Source of the DNA: Aquidulcibacter sp. | GTDB lineage: Bacteria > Pseudomonadota > Alphaproteobacteria > Caulobacterales > Aquidulcibacteraceae | Assembly (NCBI RefSeq): GCF_020253525.1 | Contig: NZ_JADCBK010000072.1 | Coordinates: forward strand, 1-53,462 | Reading direction: 5' to 3' | DNA: 53,462 bases | Part shown: in pieces, positions 1 to 9,411 of the stretch | Position numbering within the stretch: the stretch's first letter is position 1 | Layout of the letters: each line of letters starts with the position of its first letter | Notes under the pieces: generated by a model | Seen by the model: only the letters and a program-made list of their open reading frames with translations | What the model was told of the DNA's origin: nothing | Database searches by the model: none | Translations under genes and position numbers: made by a program

Positions 1-1431
1 ATTTTCGCCATGGCCAATCCCGACCCTGAAATTCGCCCGGAAGAGATTATGGAAGTAAGATCTGACGCCATTATCGCTACGGGCCGTTCCGACTATGCGA
101 ACCAAGTCAACAATGTTTTGGGCTTTCCATACATATTCCGTGGTGCACTCGACGTCCGCGCGAGAACCATTAACGAGGAAATGAAGCTGGCAGCGGCCCG
201 AGCCTTGGCAGAGCTTGCACGCGAGGATGTGCCGGATGAAGTAATGGCCGCTTATCATGGCCGCCAGCTAAAGTTCGGTCCAGGCTACATCATTCCGACA
301 CCATTTGACCCGCGATTGATCGCGGCCATTCCGCCAGCGGTGGCGCAAGCTGCGATGGACACCGGGGTAGCCCGAAAACCGATTGATGATATGGGTGCCT
401 ATCGAGATCGATTGGCCCAGCGCCTCGATCCAACAGCTTCGTTACTGCAAAGTCTGCAAGAGACAGTTCGTGCCAACCCGAAGACAATTGTGTTCGCAGA
501 GGGCGAAGACCCCGCAGTGATCCGCGCCGCTTATCAATTTGAACAATTGGAAATGGGCAAGGCCATCTTGATTGGCCGCGAAGAACAGGTCCGGCGCAAT
601 AAGTCATTGGTAGGTGTTCCTGAAGATTCGGGGCTCCAGATATTCAATGCCCGCCTTTCTGACCGCAACGTTGATTATACAGATTATCTCTATCGCCGTC
701 TGCAGCGTCGTGGGTATTTGTTGCGCGATTGCCAGCGCATGATCAATCAAGATCGAAACGTATTCGCTGCAACAATGGTTGCAATGGGTGATGCAGATGG
801 AATGGTTACGGGGACCACTCGGACGACCGACCAAGCGCTCGGTGAGGTGATGTTGGCGATTGATGCGCCTCCTCGGACCAAGCCAATTGGCCTTTCAGTA
901 TTGATTTCGAAGGGGCGAACCATTTTTGTCGCCGACACCAATGTGACCGAAATGCCAAACGCTGAGGATCTGGCGCGCATTGCAATTCAAGCAGCTGGCG
1001 CTGCTAAGCGTCTGGGCTTCGTCCCACGCGTTGCCTTTGTGGCCTATTCTACGTTTGGTCGCCCCATGGGCGAGCGCTCCGAGAAATGCCGTGAGGCGAC
1101 GGCTATCTTAGACCGGATGGAAGAAATTGACTTCGAATATGAGGGGGAAATGTCGGTTGGTGTGGCGCTGAGTGCTGACTCACACCGCCTTTATCCTTTC
1201 TCGAGGTTGTCAGGTCCTGCTAATGTTTTGGTGATGCCAGCTATTCACTCGGCCCGCATTTCAACAGATCTGGTGGAATTTTTGGGTGGAGCGACTGTAT
1301 TAGGTCCCATGATTGTCGGCCTAAGGCACCCTGTGCAAATCTGTTCGCTGTCGGCACCTGTGTCTGAAATTGTGACCTTGGCCACTTTGGCCGCCTATGA
1401 TGTGAACCCAATCACACCCAGCAAGCGCTAG
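1..1431 (+). CDS. maeB: NADP-dependent malic enzyme, MaeB type (3' part, truncated by window start)
   Basis: The reading frame is open from base 1 (Ile-Phe-Ala before the first Met at 10), so the true start lies upstream and the Met at 10 is internal. The MANPDPEI segment is the conserved malic-enzyme motif near the NAD(P)-binding domain, and '[14 protein letters not shown]' follows it. From about residue 150 the protein continues into a phosphotransacetylase-like domain, the fused architecture of large (about 760-residue) MaeB enzymes, so roughly the C-terminal 60% is present. Known role: oxidative decarboxylation of malate to pyruvate with NADP; the C-terminal domain is usually regulatory and lacks transacetylase activity. 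It ends 9 nt before the convergent gene that follows. Confidence 0.93.
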   Translation: MFAMANPDPEIRPEEIMEVRSDAIIATGRSDYANQVNNVLGFPYIFRGALDVRARTINEEMKLAAARALAELAREDVPDEVMAAYHGRQLKFGPGYIIPTPFDPRLIAAIPPAVAQAAMDTGVARKPIDDMGAYRDRLAQRLDPTASLLQSLQETVRANPKTIVFAEGEDPAVIRAAYQFEQLEMGKAILIGREEQVRRNKSLVGVPEDSGLQIFNARLSDRNVDYTDYLYRRLQRRGYLLRDCQRMINQDRNVFAATMVAMGDADGMVTGTTRTTDQALGEVMLAIDAPPRTKPIGLSVLISKGRTIFVADTNVTEMPNAEDLARIAIQAAGAAKRLGFVPRVAFVAYSTFGRPMGERSEKCREATAILDRMEEIDFEYEGEMSVGVALSADSHRLYPFSRLSGPANVLVMPAIHSARISTDLVEFLGGATVLGPMIVGLRHPVQICSLSAPVSEIVTLATLAAYDVNPITPSKR

Positions 1432-1440
1432 GCTGTCAGT

Positions 1441-2559
1441 TCACCATGGTTGGGAATACGATTGCCGCGGGGCAAGCCCGGTCTCAAACTCAACCAAAAT
1501 GTCGCGGAACTCTTCCGCGGTTGGTAAATCGGCTGAGCCGCCCTTAAACCGATAACCCCAAAAGGACGAGATGTGCGAAATCATGCCCATGGAATGTCCG
1601 AGGTCTAAAAAGAATATAGGCGCCTCCAAAAGGAAGCGGCGGAAAGCCGCCGTATTGCCTCGGTGTACAAGGTCTGCAAAAGCATCATCGTAGAGAGCCA
1701 AGACGCGACTGCAGTTTCGGGCAGCTTCGCGGATCCGTTTGCGGATAGAGGCTTTAAGAGCCCGAATTTCCTCACGCGTTGCAACGTCATTCCGGCCTGA
1801 TGGTTTGATATGTTCCATCTCTTGGGTGACCCGGATGAGGCTTTGAATCATTTCAGAGAATTGCCATTTGTAATAAATGAAACCCTTCCAGCTGAAGATG
1901 CCCTGGGTGAACTGATCTCCATGCAGACCAAGGGTCTCTCTCAATGGGTCGAGGCGCGTATCCGCATTCGCAGACAGAAGGGCATCAGCCAACTTTCCAA
2001 CCAGACCGGCACTAGTTGCGCCCGGCTTTGTTTGGAATGCCATGCGGATCAAAGGGGCCATCTCAGCATTCGTGAAGCTCTGCATGCGACTCGTGTCAGC
2101 AGGCGAGATCGAAAAATAGCAGTCTGCTGGCTGGTGGTGGTTTCTCCTCAACTGTTCTCGGACCAAGAATGGATCGAGGGAGGGCAATTCGTTGAGCAAG
2201 GAAAGCACAAGGAAGTCCTTCTCTAGCTCCAACTCGCGATAACCAACCAAATCGCAAATGGCCTGGCGGAAGCCCTTCTGGTTCACAAAAATCGAACGTC
2301 CGCCGAGTTCGAGGTCGTCAAAATCTAAAGGGAAAATGATCTTAGTGGCAACCGCAGCGGAGTTCGGCAACAAATAGGCTTCATCCCGTCGAAGCCTGTG
2401 CTTAACTAGGATCGAACGGTTCAGAAGATCATCGGTAAACAGGGGTGCCTTTTTGCGCATTGGATCGTCTGGATAGCGTTTCGCAACCAAGTTTAGATTC
2501 AGCACACGACTTGTCGAGGCTGAAGTTGCCAACGCAGCTAGGTTACGAACTCCAGACAT
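1441..2559 (-). CDS. Conserved alphaproteobacterial-type protein of unknown function, 372 aa
   Basis: Complete 372-residue ORF with ATG start on the minus strand. I do not recognise a domain of known function. The composition is that of a soluble protein: no signal peptide, no membrane segment, a basic stretch around residues 255-280 (REEIRALKASIRKRIREAAR) predicted helical, and aromatic-rich patches (FSWKGFIYYKWQF near 222-234, SSFWGYRFKG near 333). The coding signal is convincing: long, and with normal codon use. It converges on the malic enzyme with a 9-nt gap, so it is a separate transcript, presumably started in the AT-rich region beyond 2560. Confidence 0.8.
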   Translation of the reverse strand: MSGVRNLAALATSASTSRVLNLNLVAKRYPDDPMRKKAPLFTDDLLNRSILVKHRLRRDEAYLLPNSAAVATKIIFPLDFDDLELGGRSIFVNQKGFRQAICDLVGYRELELEKDFLVLSLLNELPSLDPFLVREQLRRNHHQPADCYFSISPADTSRMQSFTNAEMAPLIRMAFQTKPGATSAGLVGKLADALLSANADTRLDPLRETLGLHGDQFTQGIFSWKGFIYYKWQFSEMIQSLIRVTQEMEHIKPSGRNDVATREEIRALKASIRKRIREAARNCSRVLALYDDAFADLVHRGNTAAFRRFLLEAPIFFLDLGHSMGMISHISSFWGYRFKGGSADLPTAEEFRDILVEFETGLAPRQSYSQPW

Positions 2560-3388
2560 AGATTAGCCTGTTCCAAATGCGCACAAAAGCAAGGACCAAA
2601 GCATTCTCAGTAGTAACAGGGGGTGAAGGAGTAGCTAAGCCATTCAATAAAATTTTTTGGAAAAGGCCCATTAGGCCAGAAAAAATCATTTTTGCGCAGT
2701 CGGAAATAGTCAAAAAATCAATATTTTGGTTAACATGTTAAACACATTGGGTATAGTGTAGGTCCACGGAATCCCCTTTTTGACCATGTCAAGACCTCGA
2801 TCGTGGCGATAGTACGCATCATAAATCCATATGGCAGAATTAAATCGCCGTTTAGTCTTGCCCAATTGGAGGCAACGGGAATCGGTATGCTGTGGTCGAT
2901 GCTAAGTGTCGCTGCGAAACGGATCCTAATTTGTGGCGTCATATCCATGATTTGCTGGCTTACGAAGTTTCTCGCGCAATTAGTGCTACTCTACCTATTG
3001 AGAGCTCTGGCTGCTGTATATGCTGTTATTAGCAGCCTACTTCGCTCAGCTTACAGAGCGACCAATTCTACTAATAATGGCAATCTCAACTAACAGCATG
3101 GCAACTAAGCCTCTGAAAGTCGCGAACCGGCCGCGCCGGGATTTGCGGTCGACCTTGATTTGGAGCGTAAAACTCGTTCGGCCCTTGGCCAGCGTGTAAG
3201 TGCTCACAAGTGCACTTCAGGAAGACGCTGCTATTAAGAGGAGGATTGCTAATTCGTTGGAGGCGTTGGCACCTTAGCCCGGGAATGGTTTATCCATCTG
3301 CTTTAGAAAAGTTTTCCTTATGTTCCAATGGCAAAAGTGCCCAAAGGGTCCGACTGCCCAGGTCCTAAAGCGAGCTTGTGTAGAAAAA
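2560..3388. other. Gene-poor AT-rich intergenic stretch
   Basis: About 830 bp without a convincing gene. The first part (2640-2760) is very AT-rich and includes the 12-bp palindrome TTAACATGTTAA at 2730-2741 and a short GGCC-cattA-GGCC inverted repeat at 2665-2677; these would suit a promoter/regulatory region for the minus-strand gene ending at 1441. A GTG-initiated ORF at 2803-3093 (96 codons, with a hydrophobic middle) is possible but has no recognisable family, no clear ribosome binding site and lies among overlapping shadows, so I do not call it. From 3094 to 3388 I see nothing definable. Confidence 0.5.
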
Positions 3389-4648
3389 TTACTGGCGCAA
3401 TCTAGTTCCGTTTCCGCTTAGCTTCTTGTCACCCACGCCAATAGGAACAGGAACGCCAGAGCCTGTGTAATCTGTATTGATAACAAGCCGAGCGTTGCGA
3501 TCTAACGCAATCTCTTTGGCGACGACTACGCTCCATTTTGAATCTTCAGCAACAGATCCCGCTGCATTAATCAGCAATTCGGCATTGGGCAAATAAATGG
3601 TACCCAGAAGTTTATCGACGAAGCTGGAGGATATTTCCATGTCCTCTTCATTGTCTCGCGTTGTGACAATCACAAAGCCAGCCCAGTCACCTGTTGTTCT
3701 GCCGGTCAATGCAATGATTGAGCTCTCCGTAGCATTGAACGTCGCATCATCATCGAACATCATTACCACGTTATCGCCAGTAAGACTTCCGTTGCCTCTT
3801 ACAGCAAAAGACCTGCAAAAATAATGTTCGCCAGCTCCGAGAATTAGCTTTCCGCTGCCTTGTACAAGGACTATTCGATTGTGAACGCCCGCCGGAAGTG
3901 TAAAAACTGAAGATCCATTGACTTCAAGCGCTGCGCTTGGAGTGCCTGAACACGCATTGGCTCTTTTGATAGTTCGCCCCCTAAATGGATCGGCAACGCG
4001 AAGCGCTCCACTATTGGCGGCCGGTGTAAATCCGGTGCCGGTTGCTGTGCGTGAAGCTTGGATCGTTCCGGCCGTTACGACGCCTTTGCCTTCTGTCTGC
4101 ATATTCCCGTTTGAGTGAACCAAGCAATTTGTGGCTTGAACGCTGCTATTAAGAATAACGCTCAAGCCAGATGGTTCAGCTTCGTCGTCTTCGTTTTCCG
4201 GCAAAGCTAGCACACAAAGGGGTGCTTGGTTCAACGCCTCCGCAACCGCGTTAACTTCGATTCTGAAGCCTCCAGGGGGAACCATATTGCCGAAAAAGGA
4301 GCCACGTAGTCCGACTCCAGCAACTTGGAATCCACCATTGGAATTCTGGCTTGCGGTAAAGGTCATAGCTATTCGCGGCGACAAATCAGAGACTTGGTTC
4401 ATCGCGAACGTTTCTGCAAAGCCATTGGCATTCCGGGCGGAGCCACCAGCAACGGCCAGTTCGCGAGCACCAGCGAGTGCTGCGGCATCAACAGCAGCTT
4501 GCATTCGCGCCTTCTCACTACTGAGCGACACCATCTCGATTGTAATCACAACAATCATGGCCACAGGGATCGCAATAAGGCCCGTGACCACGGCTAGATT
4601 GCCGCGTTCGCCGCGTCGCCTAGTTCTCTGTCTCCTTGAAAACAACAC
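3389..4648 (-). CDS. TadG/TadE-like Flp pilus assembly protein
   Basis: 419 residues from a GTG start at 4648 (an in-frame stop lies four codons upstream; the adjacent TTG is the only other choice). A basic N-terminus is followed by a single hydrophobic segment (about residues 18-40) and then the 'ARMQAAVDAAALAGARELA' helix typical of the Tad/TadE-G N-terminal domain, which anchors pilus-associated pseudopilin-like proteins. The remainder (residues 60-419) is a beta-rich, Asn/Ser/Gly-rich extracytoplasmic region with paired cysteines (C143/C174 region, C230, C280). Tad systems build Flp-type adhesive pili, but no other tad gene is visible within the window, so this copy is separated from its cluster or acts alone. 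Confidence 0.78.
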   Translation of the reverse strand: MLFSRRQRTRRRGERGNLAVVTGLIAIPVAMIVVITIEMVSLSSEKARMQAAVDAAALAGARELAVAGGSARNANGFAETFAMNQVSDLSPRIAMTFTASQNSNGGFQVAGVGLRGSFFGNMVPPGGFRIEVNAVAEALNQAPLCVLALPENEDDEAEPSGLSVILNSSVQATNCLVHSNGNMQTEGKGVVTAGTIQASRTATGTGFTPAANSGALRVADPFRGRTIKRANACSGTPSAALEVNGSSVFTLPAGVHNRIVLVQGSGKLILGAGEHYFCRSFAVRGNGSLTGDNVVMMFDDDATFNATESSIIALTGRTTGDWAGFVIVTTRDNEEDMEISSSFVDKLLGTIYLPNAELLINAAGSVAEDSKWSVVVAKEIALDRNARLVINTDYTGSGVPVPIGVGDKKLSGNGTRLRQ

Positions 4649-4905
4649 AGCTGGCCGTTACCTTTACGTAGTAAGAGATAGATAAGCAGAAACTGGTGTA
4701 TTAATGGTTTATGCAGCGGCAGCAGCAAGTGAAAATCGCTTCTCTGAACTGTTATCGACCTGCTTTTGATATTTGGAGATAACTTTAAGGCAGAAAGTCA
4801 CTTATTCGCTGCATCCAAGTATCTTAGTTTTCATTCGGAAGTCTTCGTGAAGTCCCAGAGCGCGCAACCTACCCGGATCATGGGTCAAGTTCGCGATAGT
4901 TTTTC

Positions 4906-4938
4906 GCATGTCTGGTGATGGCATTGTTTGTGACATGC
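4906..4938. promoter_or_regulatory. Inverted repeat upstream of the glycosidase operon, possible operator
   Basis: GCATGTC at 4906-4912 and its exact reverse complement GACATGC at 4932-4938, separated by 19 nt, lie about 75 nt before the chosen start of the GH13 gene. Perfect 7-bp arms at this distance upstream of a carbohydrate operon suit a dimeric repressor. That is inference; no regulator gene is adjacent on the plus strand. Confidence 0.35.
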
Positions 4939-5011
4939 CAAAGGTGAAGCCTCTATGCTTGTGAGGTCCCGCCAATTAAATTTGGTCAAACCAAGCGAAT
5001 TAAACCAATCA

Positions 5012-6634
5012 ATGCAATTTTCTGATCCGAATTGGTGGCGTGGCGCAACGCTATATCAAATCTATCCACGAAGCTTTGCCGATTCAAATGGCGACGGGAT
5101 CGGCGATTTAAAGGGGGTAACCTCCAAGCTCGACTATGTCGCAGAACTCGGAGTTGATGGAATCTGGCTATCTCCATTTTTTGCATCGCCGCAGCGAGAC
5201 TTTGGCTATGACGTCAGCGACCATTGCGCCATCGACCCGATGTTCGGCGACATGCGAGATTTTGATGCTTTGATCGCCAAAGCGCATGCGCTCGGTCTAA
5301 AGGTAATCATTGATCAGGTCTGGTCGCACACGGCCATTGAGCATGCGTGGTTCCAAGAAAGCCGTCAAAGTCGCACAAATCCGAAAGCGGATTGGTATGT
5401 TTGGGCCGACCCACTGTGTGATGGATCCTGCCCGACGAATTGGCAGAGCTGGATGGGCGGCGGCACATGGACCTGGGAGCCCCGTCGTGGCCAATACTAT
5501 TTGCATAACTTTCTGCCCCAGATGCCGGACTTGAATTTTCACTGCCAAGAAGTTCGGAAAGCCATTTTGGATATAGGGCGGTTTTGGCTCGAACGCGGTG
5601 TTGATGGCTTCCGGCTGGACACGGTGAACTATTATTTCCACGACAAGCAGCTTCGCAATAATCCGCCAAAGCCCGGAGAGAGTCCGGCTACTATGCAGCG
5701 GCACATTTATAATGTCTGTCAGCCTGAAAACTTGCCTTTTCTGAAGCAAATTCGAGCATTGCTGAACGAGTTTCCAGGTAGATTTGTCGTTGGTGAAATC
5801 GGCTCCGATGACAATCTCGCTCGTATGATTGAATACACGGCCGGATCAGATCACCTACATACCGCCTATTCATTTCAGCTATTGAGCAATCGCGCTGACC
5901 CGAAACACTTTAGCGAAGCGATGGTGCCATGGACTAAAGGGCTGGGTGCATTAGCTTGGCCGTCTTGGGCGCTGAGCAATCATGACTGCGAGCGCGTGGC
6001 CAGCCGATGGGAACTCGATGCTCCATCAGATCAAGTCGCTCAGTTTGCCTTAGCACTCCTCCTTGCTCTGCGTGGCACAGTTTTTCTGTATCAAGGGGAG
6101 GAGCTGGGGCTTACTCAAGCAGAACTCAGATTTGAGGACTTAAAAGATCCCCTCGGGATTGCCAGTTGGCCTGCTAATAAGGGCCGTGATGGTTGCAGGA
6201 CTGTGCTGCCGTGGCTCCATGACCAAGCCTTTATGGGCTTTTCAGACACGAAGCCTTGGTTGCCAGTTATAGAAGGACACCGGGACCAAAGTATCGACTT
6301 ACAGTCCAAAAATCGAGCCTCTGTATTGGCTTTTGCGAAGCTGGCGATCCGATTACGCCAGTCGAGTTCTGCTTTGCGCTATGGCGATTTCAAGGTTCTT
6401 CACGAGGATGGCTCTTGTCTTATCTTTTCCCGCAATTGTTCGGGTGAAACTTGCCTGGCGGGCTTCAATTTCTCAGGCCAGACTCAAATAGTCCCTACTT
6501 CCAAGTCGCTGGTTGACCAGCCTGCATTGACTGTCGGCAGAGTATCGGTCGGCAGAAAGGAAATCACGCTCGGTCCGGTATCGGCCTTTCTGGTCTCTCT
6601 TCCCTCGCTATCTAGCCAAGGATTCTTTCCATGA
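5012..6634 (+). CDS. GH13 alpha-glucosidase (oligo-1,6-glucosidase type)
   Basis: Hydrolyses terminal alpha-linked glucose from oligosaccharides. I start at ATG 5012 (MQFSDPNWWRGATLYQIYPRSF), which matches the family N-terminus; the frame is open back to a TTG/ATG at 4955. The (beta/alpha)8 barrel carries the GH13 motifs: nucleophile D203 in GFRLDTVNYY, acid/base E262 in GEIGSDD and transition-state stabiliser D325 in SNHD. The length of about 540 residues is normal for the family. No signal peptide is visible, so it should act in the cytoplasm. It is the first gene of a five-gene operon; its stop overlaps the next start by 4 nt (ATGA). Confidence 0.9.
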   Translation: MQFSDPNWWRGATLYQIYPRSFADSNGDGIGDLKGVTSKLDYVAELGVDGIWLSPFFASPQRDFGYDVSDHCAIDPMFGDMRDFDALIAKAHALGLKVIIDQVWSHTAIEHAWFQESRQSRTNPKADWYVWADPLCDGSCPTNWQSWMGGGTWTWEPRRGQYYLHNFLPQMPDLNFHCQEVRKAILDIGRFWLERGVDGFRLDTVNYYFHDKQLRNNPPKPGESPATMQRHIYNVCQPENLPFLKQIRALLNEFPGRFVVGEIGSDDNLARMIEYTAGSDHLHTAYSFQLLSNRADPKHFSEAMVPWTKGLGALAWPSWALSNHDCERVASRWELDAPSDQVAQFALALLLALRGTVFLYQGEELGLTQAELRFEDLKDPLGIASWPANKGRDGCRTVLPWLHDQAFMGFSDTKPWLPVIEGHRDQSIDLQSKNRASVLAFAKLAIRLRQSSSALRYGDFKVLHEDGSCLIFSRNCSGETCLAGFNFSGQTQIVPTSKSLVDQPALTVGRVSVGRKEITLGPVSAFLVSLPSLSSQGFFP

Positions 6635-7458
6635 GTCTTGTTCTGAACTCTGATCTCGATCTTCCCTTTGACCTGAAGCCAGAGCAGCTCCACAAGTTTG
6701 AGAAAGACGGCTTCATCCATTTGAAATCGGTGTTGTCGCCAAGTGTATTGGCTGAGTATGGTCGCGAGATCACAAGCCTGACCATCGCGCTTAATACCCA
6801 GACTAAACCATTGCAGGAGCGAACCACATACGATCGCGCCTTCTTACAAGTTATGAATCTGTGGGAACAAAGCGAGCGTGTAAAAGCTTTCGTTCTTGGT
6901 AAAACCTTGGGTCGTATCGCTGCGGAATTGATGGGTGTACGCGGTGTGCGTCTTTACCATGATCAATCGCTCTACAAAGAGCCTGGTGGTGGGATCACGC
7001 CCGCGCACGCAGATCAGTATTATTGGCCACTTTCAACTGACCGCACAATTACCGCTTGGATTCCTTTACAGAACGTCCCTCTAGAAATGGGTCCACTGAG
7101 TTTTTATGCCGGTAGTCAACATGAAGCATTTGGTCGAGACCTCGGCATTTCCGATGAAAGCGAAGCCGCCATTACAGCGATGATGGAAGCCCGTCGATTC
7201 CCGTTAATCCAGAATCCATATGAGCTTGGTGATGTCAGCTTTCACTTGGGTTGGACGTTCCACAAGGCCGGATCAAATGTCTCTACCAAGCCGCGAAGTG
7301 TGATGACCATAATCTACATGGACGTTGACATGGTGCTCCAAAAGCCAACAAACGGCATCCAAGAAGGGGACTGGGTCCAATGGTGTCCAGGCGCACGCAT
7401 TGGCGAAATCATCCAAACGCCGAAAAATCCGATAGTTTACGAGCGTGCAACATGCTGA
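6631..7458 (+). CDS. Phytanoyl-CoA dioxygenase (PhyH) family Fe(II)/2-oxoglutarate oxygenase
   Basis: 275 residues. The jelly-roll oxygenase fold is indicated by the iron facial triad H126-x-D128 (AHADQYYWP) and H211 (WTFHKAGSN), with R222 placed to bind 2-oxoglutarate. Members hydroxylate small molecules, and some cleave C-O or C-P bonds through oxidation; the substrate here is unknown. Translation is coupled to the GH13 gene upstream (ATGA overlap) and to the alcohol dehydrogenase downstream (7-nt overlap). Sandwiched between glycosidases and two oxidation/hydrolysis enzymes, it is more likely to act on a sugar or sugar substituent than on phytanoyl-CoA, which is inference. Confidence 0.85.
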   Translation: MSLVLNSDLDLPFDLKPEQLHKFEKDGFIHLKSVLSPSVLAEYGREITSLTIALNTQTKPLQERTTYDRAFLQVMNLWEQSERVKAFVLGKTLGRIAAELMGVRGVRLYHDQSLYKEPGGGITPAHADQYYWPLSTDRTITAWIPLQNVPLEMGPLSFYAGSQHEAFGRDLGISDESEAAITAMMEARRFPLIQNPYELGDVSFHLGWTFHKAGSNVSTKPRSVMTIIYMDVDMVLQKPTNGIQEGDWVQWCPGARIGEIIQTPKNPIVYERATC

Positions 7459-8600
7459 GCCCGAGCCAAACAAGCAGCCGTAAGGGGCTGGCTGCCATTA
7501 CCGATGGCCGGGGCGGATTTGTTTTGGATTATGTATCTGTCCGTGCACCAATTGGGGACGAAGTAAGGGTGGCACTTGGTGCATCCGGCATATGCCACAC
7601 AGATTATGCATCTCTTTCGTGGGAGGGACCGCTTGTGGCAGGACATGAAGGAGCCGGTTGGGTCGAGGCCGTTGGACCGGATGTCATTGACTTGGAAATT
7701 GGCACTCCGGTTCTGCTTAATTGGGCAATACCTTGTGGCCGCTGCAAGCAATGCGAGACTGGGCACGCCAATATCTGCGAGCGTTCACATGGGATTGACC
7801 CTGAAACCTATGGAACAAGCCGCGCTGGACTAGGGCATACCATTTGGCAGGACCAAGCTATTGAGCGTGCCTTTAATCTTGGCACATTTTCAGAGTTTAC
7901 CTTGGTTCGTAGGTCGGCTGTAACCCCAATTTTGCCTGAAATTCCTGTCGAGCATGCCTGTATTCTGGGCTGTGGCGTCATGACGGGCGTCGGCTCTGTT
8001 CTGAATATCGCGCAACCCAGTCCCGGCGATACACTCGCTATTGTTGGCTGTGGTGGGGTGGGTCTTTCGGTTGTGCAGGGCGCGCGCTTGGCTGGTGTCA
8101 GCAAAATTATTGCGATTGACCTTCGGCAGGAAAGTTTGAACCGCGCACGAGAGATGGGGGCCACAGACCTTATCCTTGCCGATTCATCTGACGCCAATCA
8201 CGACGGCCTAACCGCACAGGTTAAAGCCAAGACCGCGGGACGCGGCGTAGATTTTGCGTTCGAGGCCACAGGCGTTGCAGCGCTAGCATTTTTGCCATTA
8301 AAGCTAGTCCGTAATGGCGGGATGGCTGTCCAAGTAAGTGGGGCCCATGGGCCTGTTGAGGTCCCAATGCCTATGTTCTGGTGGGATAAGCGGTACGTAA
8401 CTCCTCTATATGGCGGCTGCGTGCCCGACCGGGACTTCCCTCGCTTGATGCACTGGGCAGCTGAAGGCACGCTTCAATTGTCGACAATGATCTCCAAGAC
8501 CTATCGTCTCGAAGCTCTTAGTGACGCCATCGACGATATGTTGGCAGGCCGCACCGCAAAGGGTGTCGTTATCTTCGAGAATGGTAGGGCACATGTTTAG
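7452..8600 (+). CDS. Zinc-dependent alcohol dehydrogenase, class-III-like
   Basis: Chosen start ATG 7452 overlaps the previous stop; a longer ORF from 7380 would overlap the upstream gene by 79 nt. The 382-residue protein has catalytic zinc ligands C48, H65 (with E66 in AGHEGAG) and C174, the structural-zinc lobe C95/C98/C101/C109 (CGRCKQCETGHANIC), and the NAD-binding GCGGVG at 200-204 followed by an acidic IAID end of beta-2, so NAD is the likely cofactor. The VMTGVG and GARLAG surroundings resemble class III ADH, the family of S-(hydroxymethyl)glutathione (formaldehyde) dehydrogenases, although I cannot claim that exact activity. Confidence 0.88.
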   Translation: MLSPSQTSSRKGLAAITDGRGGFVLDYVSVRAPIGDEVRVALGASGICHTDYASLSWEGPLVAGHEGAGWVEAVGPDVIDLEIGTPVLLNWAIPCGRCKQCETGHANICERSHGIDPETYGTSRAGLGHTIWQDQAIERAFNLGTFSEFTLVRRSAVTPILPEIPVEHACILGCGVMTGVGSVLNIAQPSPGDTLAIVGCGGVGLSVVQGARLAGVSKIIAIDLRQESLNRAREMGATDLILADSSDANHDGLTAQVKAKTAGRGVDFAFEATGVAALAFLPLKLVRNGGMAVQVSGAHGPVEVPMPMFWWDKRYVTPLYGGCVPDRDFPRLMHWAAEGTLQLSTMISKTYRLEALSDAIDDMLAGRTAKGVVIFENGRAHV

Positions 8601-9411
8601 AACTTTTGAGAATGCGGAATTAACGGCAGATACATTTGGGCTGTCTCATGTCACCGTCAAAAGTAAAGCCTTGGGCAGACGGGCAGATGTCACGGCTTTC
8701 ATTCCTAAAGGCCTTGAGGCGTTGGCGAACGTTCCGGTTGTGACATTATTGCACGGCGTTTTCGGTTCGCATTGGGCTTGGGCATTTAAGGGTGAAGCGC
8801 ATCTGACCGCACGGGCGCTAATGTCGCAGAAACTGATTCCACCTATGGTGCTTCTTATGCCATCCGATGGTCTTTGGGGAGATGGGTCTGGCTATATTGC
8901 GCATGCCGATGCTGATTATGAGAAATGGATTGTAGAAGAAGTTCCAACAATCGCTTACGCGCTAACATCGGCCTGCAGCTCTGTTTCGCCCCGATTTTTG
9001 GCCGGACTGTCCATGGGTGGCTTTGCAGCCCTTCGCCTCGGTGCCAAATTTCCCAGTGCCTATAGGGCTATCAGCGCGCATTCGGCAGTGACTAACGTTG
9101 CCCAGTTAACCAAGCTGATTGAAGACGACACCGCCGGGTGGAGTTCTAATCCAAGCGACCAGGACATATTTGCGGCTATGCGGTCGGCTCATGGAAAACT
9201 ACCCTCCATCCGCTTCGATTGTGGCACAGAGGACGCTCTTCTCCCCGCAAACCGAGAACTCCACCAAAAGATGGCAAGCCATGACCTGATACATATCTAT
9301 GAAGAACTTTCTGGCGGCCATGATTGGGACTATTGGAAGTCCAACTTGCATCGTTCTCTCTTGTTTTTCGCCAGTATAGGCAAAGGGGTAGACGCAAATG
9401 CGAGTACTTAA
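8593..9411 (+). CDS. Esterase D / S-formylglutathione-hydrolase-like serine hydrolase
   Basis: Start ATG 8593 overlaps the dehydrogenase stop; ATG 8581 is the alternative. The 272-residue alpha/beta hydrolase shows nucleophile elbow GLSMGG (S140), acid D214 in DCGTEDALL and H243 in SGGHDWDYW, the arrangement of the esterase-D superfamily that includes S-formylglutathione hydrolase and mycolyltransferase-like esterases. No signal peptide, so cytoplasmic. Placed directly after a class-III-like alcohol dehydrogenase, the pair resembles a formaldehyde-oxidation module (dehydrogenase then thioester hydrolase); an ordinary carboxyl or sugar acetyl esterase is the alternative. Overlaps the next gene by 14 nt. 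Confidence 0.83.
   Translation: MFRTFENAELTADTFGLSHVTVKSKALGRRADVTAFIPKGLEALANVPVVTLLHGVFGSHWAWAFKGEAHLTARALMSQKLIPPMVLLMPSDGLWGDGSGYIAHADADYEKWIVEEVPTIAYALTSACSSVSPRFLAGLSMGGFAALRLGAKFPSAYRAISAHSAVTNVAQLTKLIEDDTAGWSSNPSDQDIFAAMRSAHGKLPSIRFDCGTEDALLPANRELHQKMASHDLIHIYEELSGGHDWDYWKSNLHRSLLFFASIGKGVDANAST

Noticed and set aside
1810-2226. 138-codon plus-strand ORF opposite the unknown 372-residue gene
   Set aside because: Lies wholly within the longer minus-strand gene and shows no domain.
2665-2677. GGCC-cattA-GGCC hairpin as a terminator
   Set aside because: Only a 4-bp stem and not placed after a gene end.
2803-3093. GTG-started 96-codon ORF with hydrophobic middle
   Set aside because: No family resemblance, no ribosome binding site, in an AT-rich region with competing open frames; could be a small membrane protein but I cannot support it.
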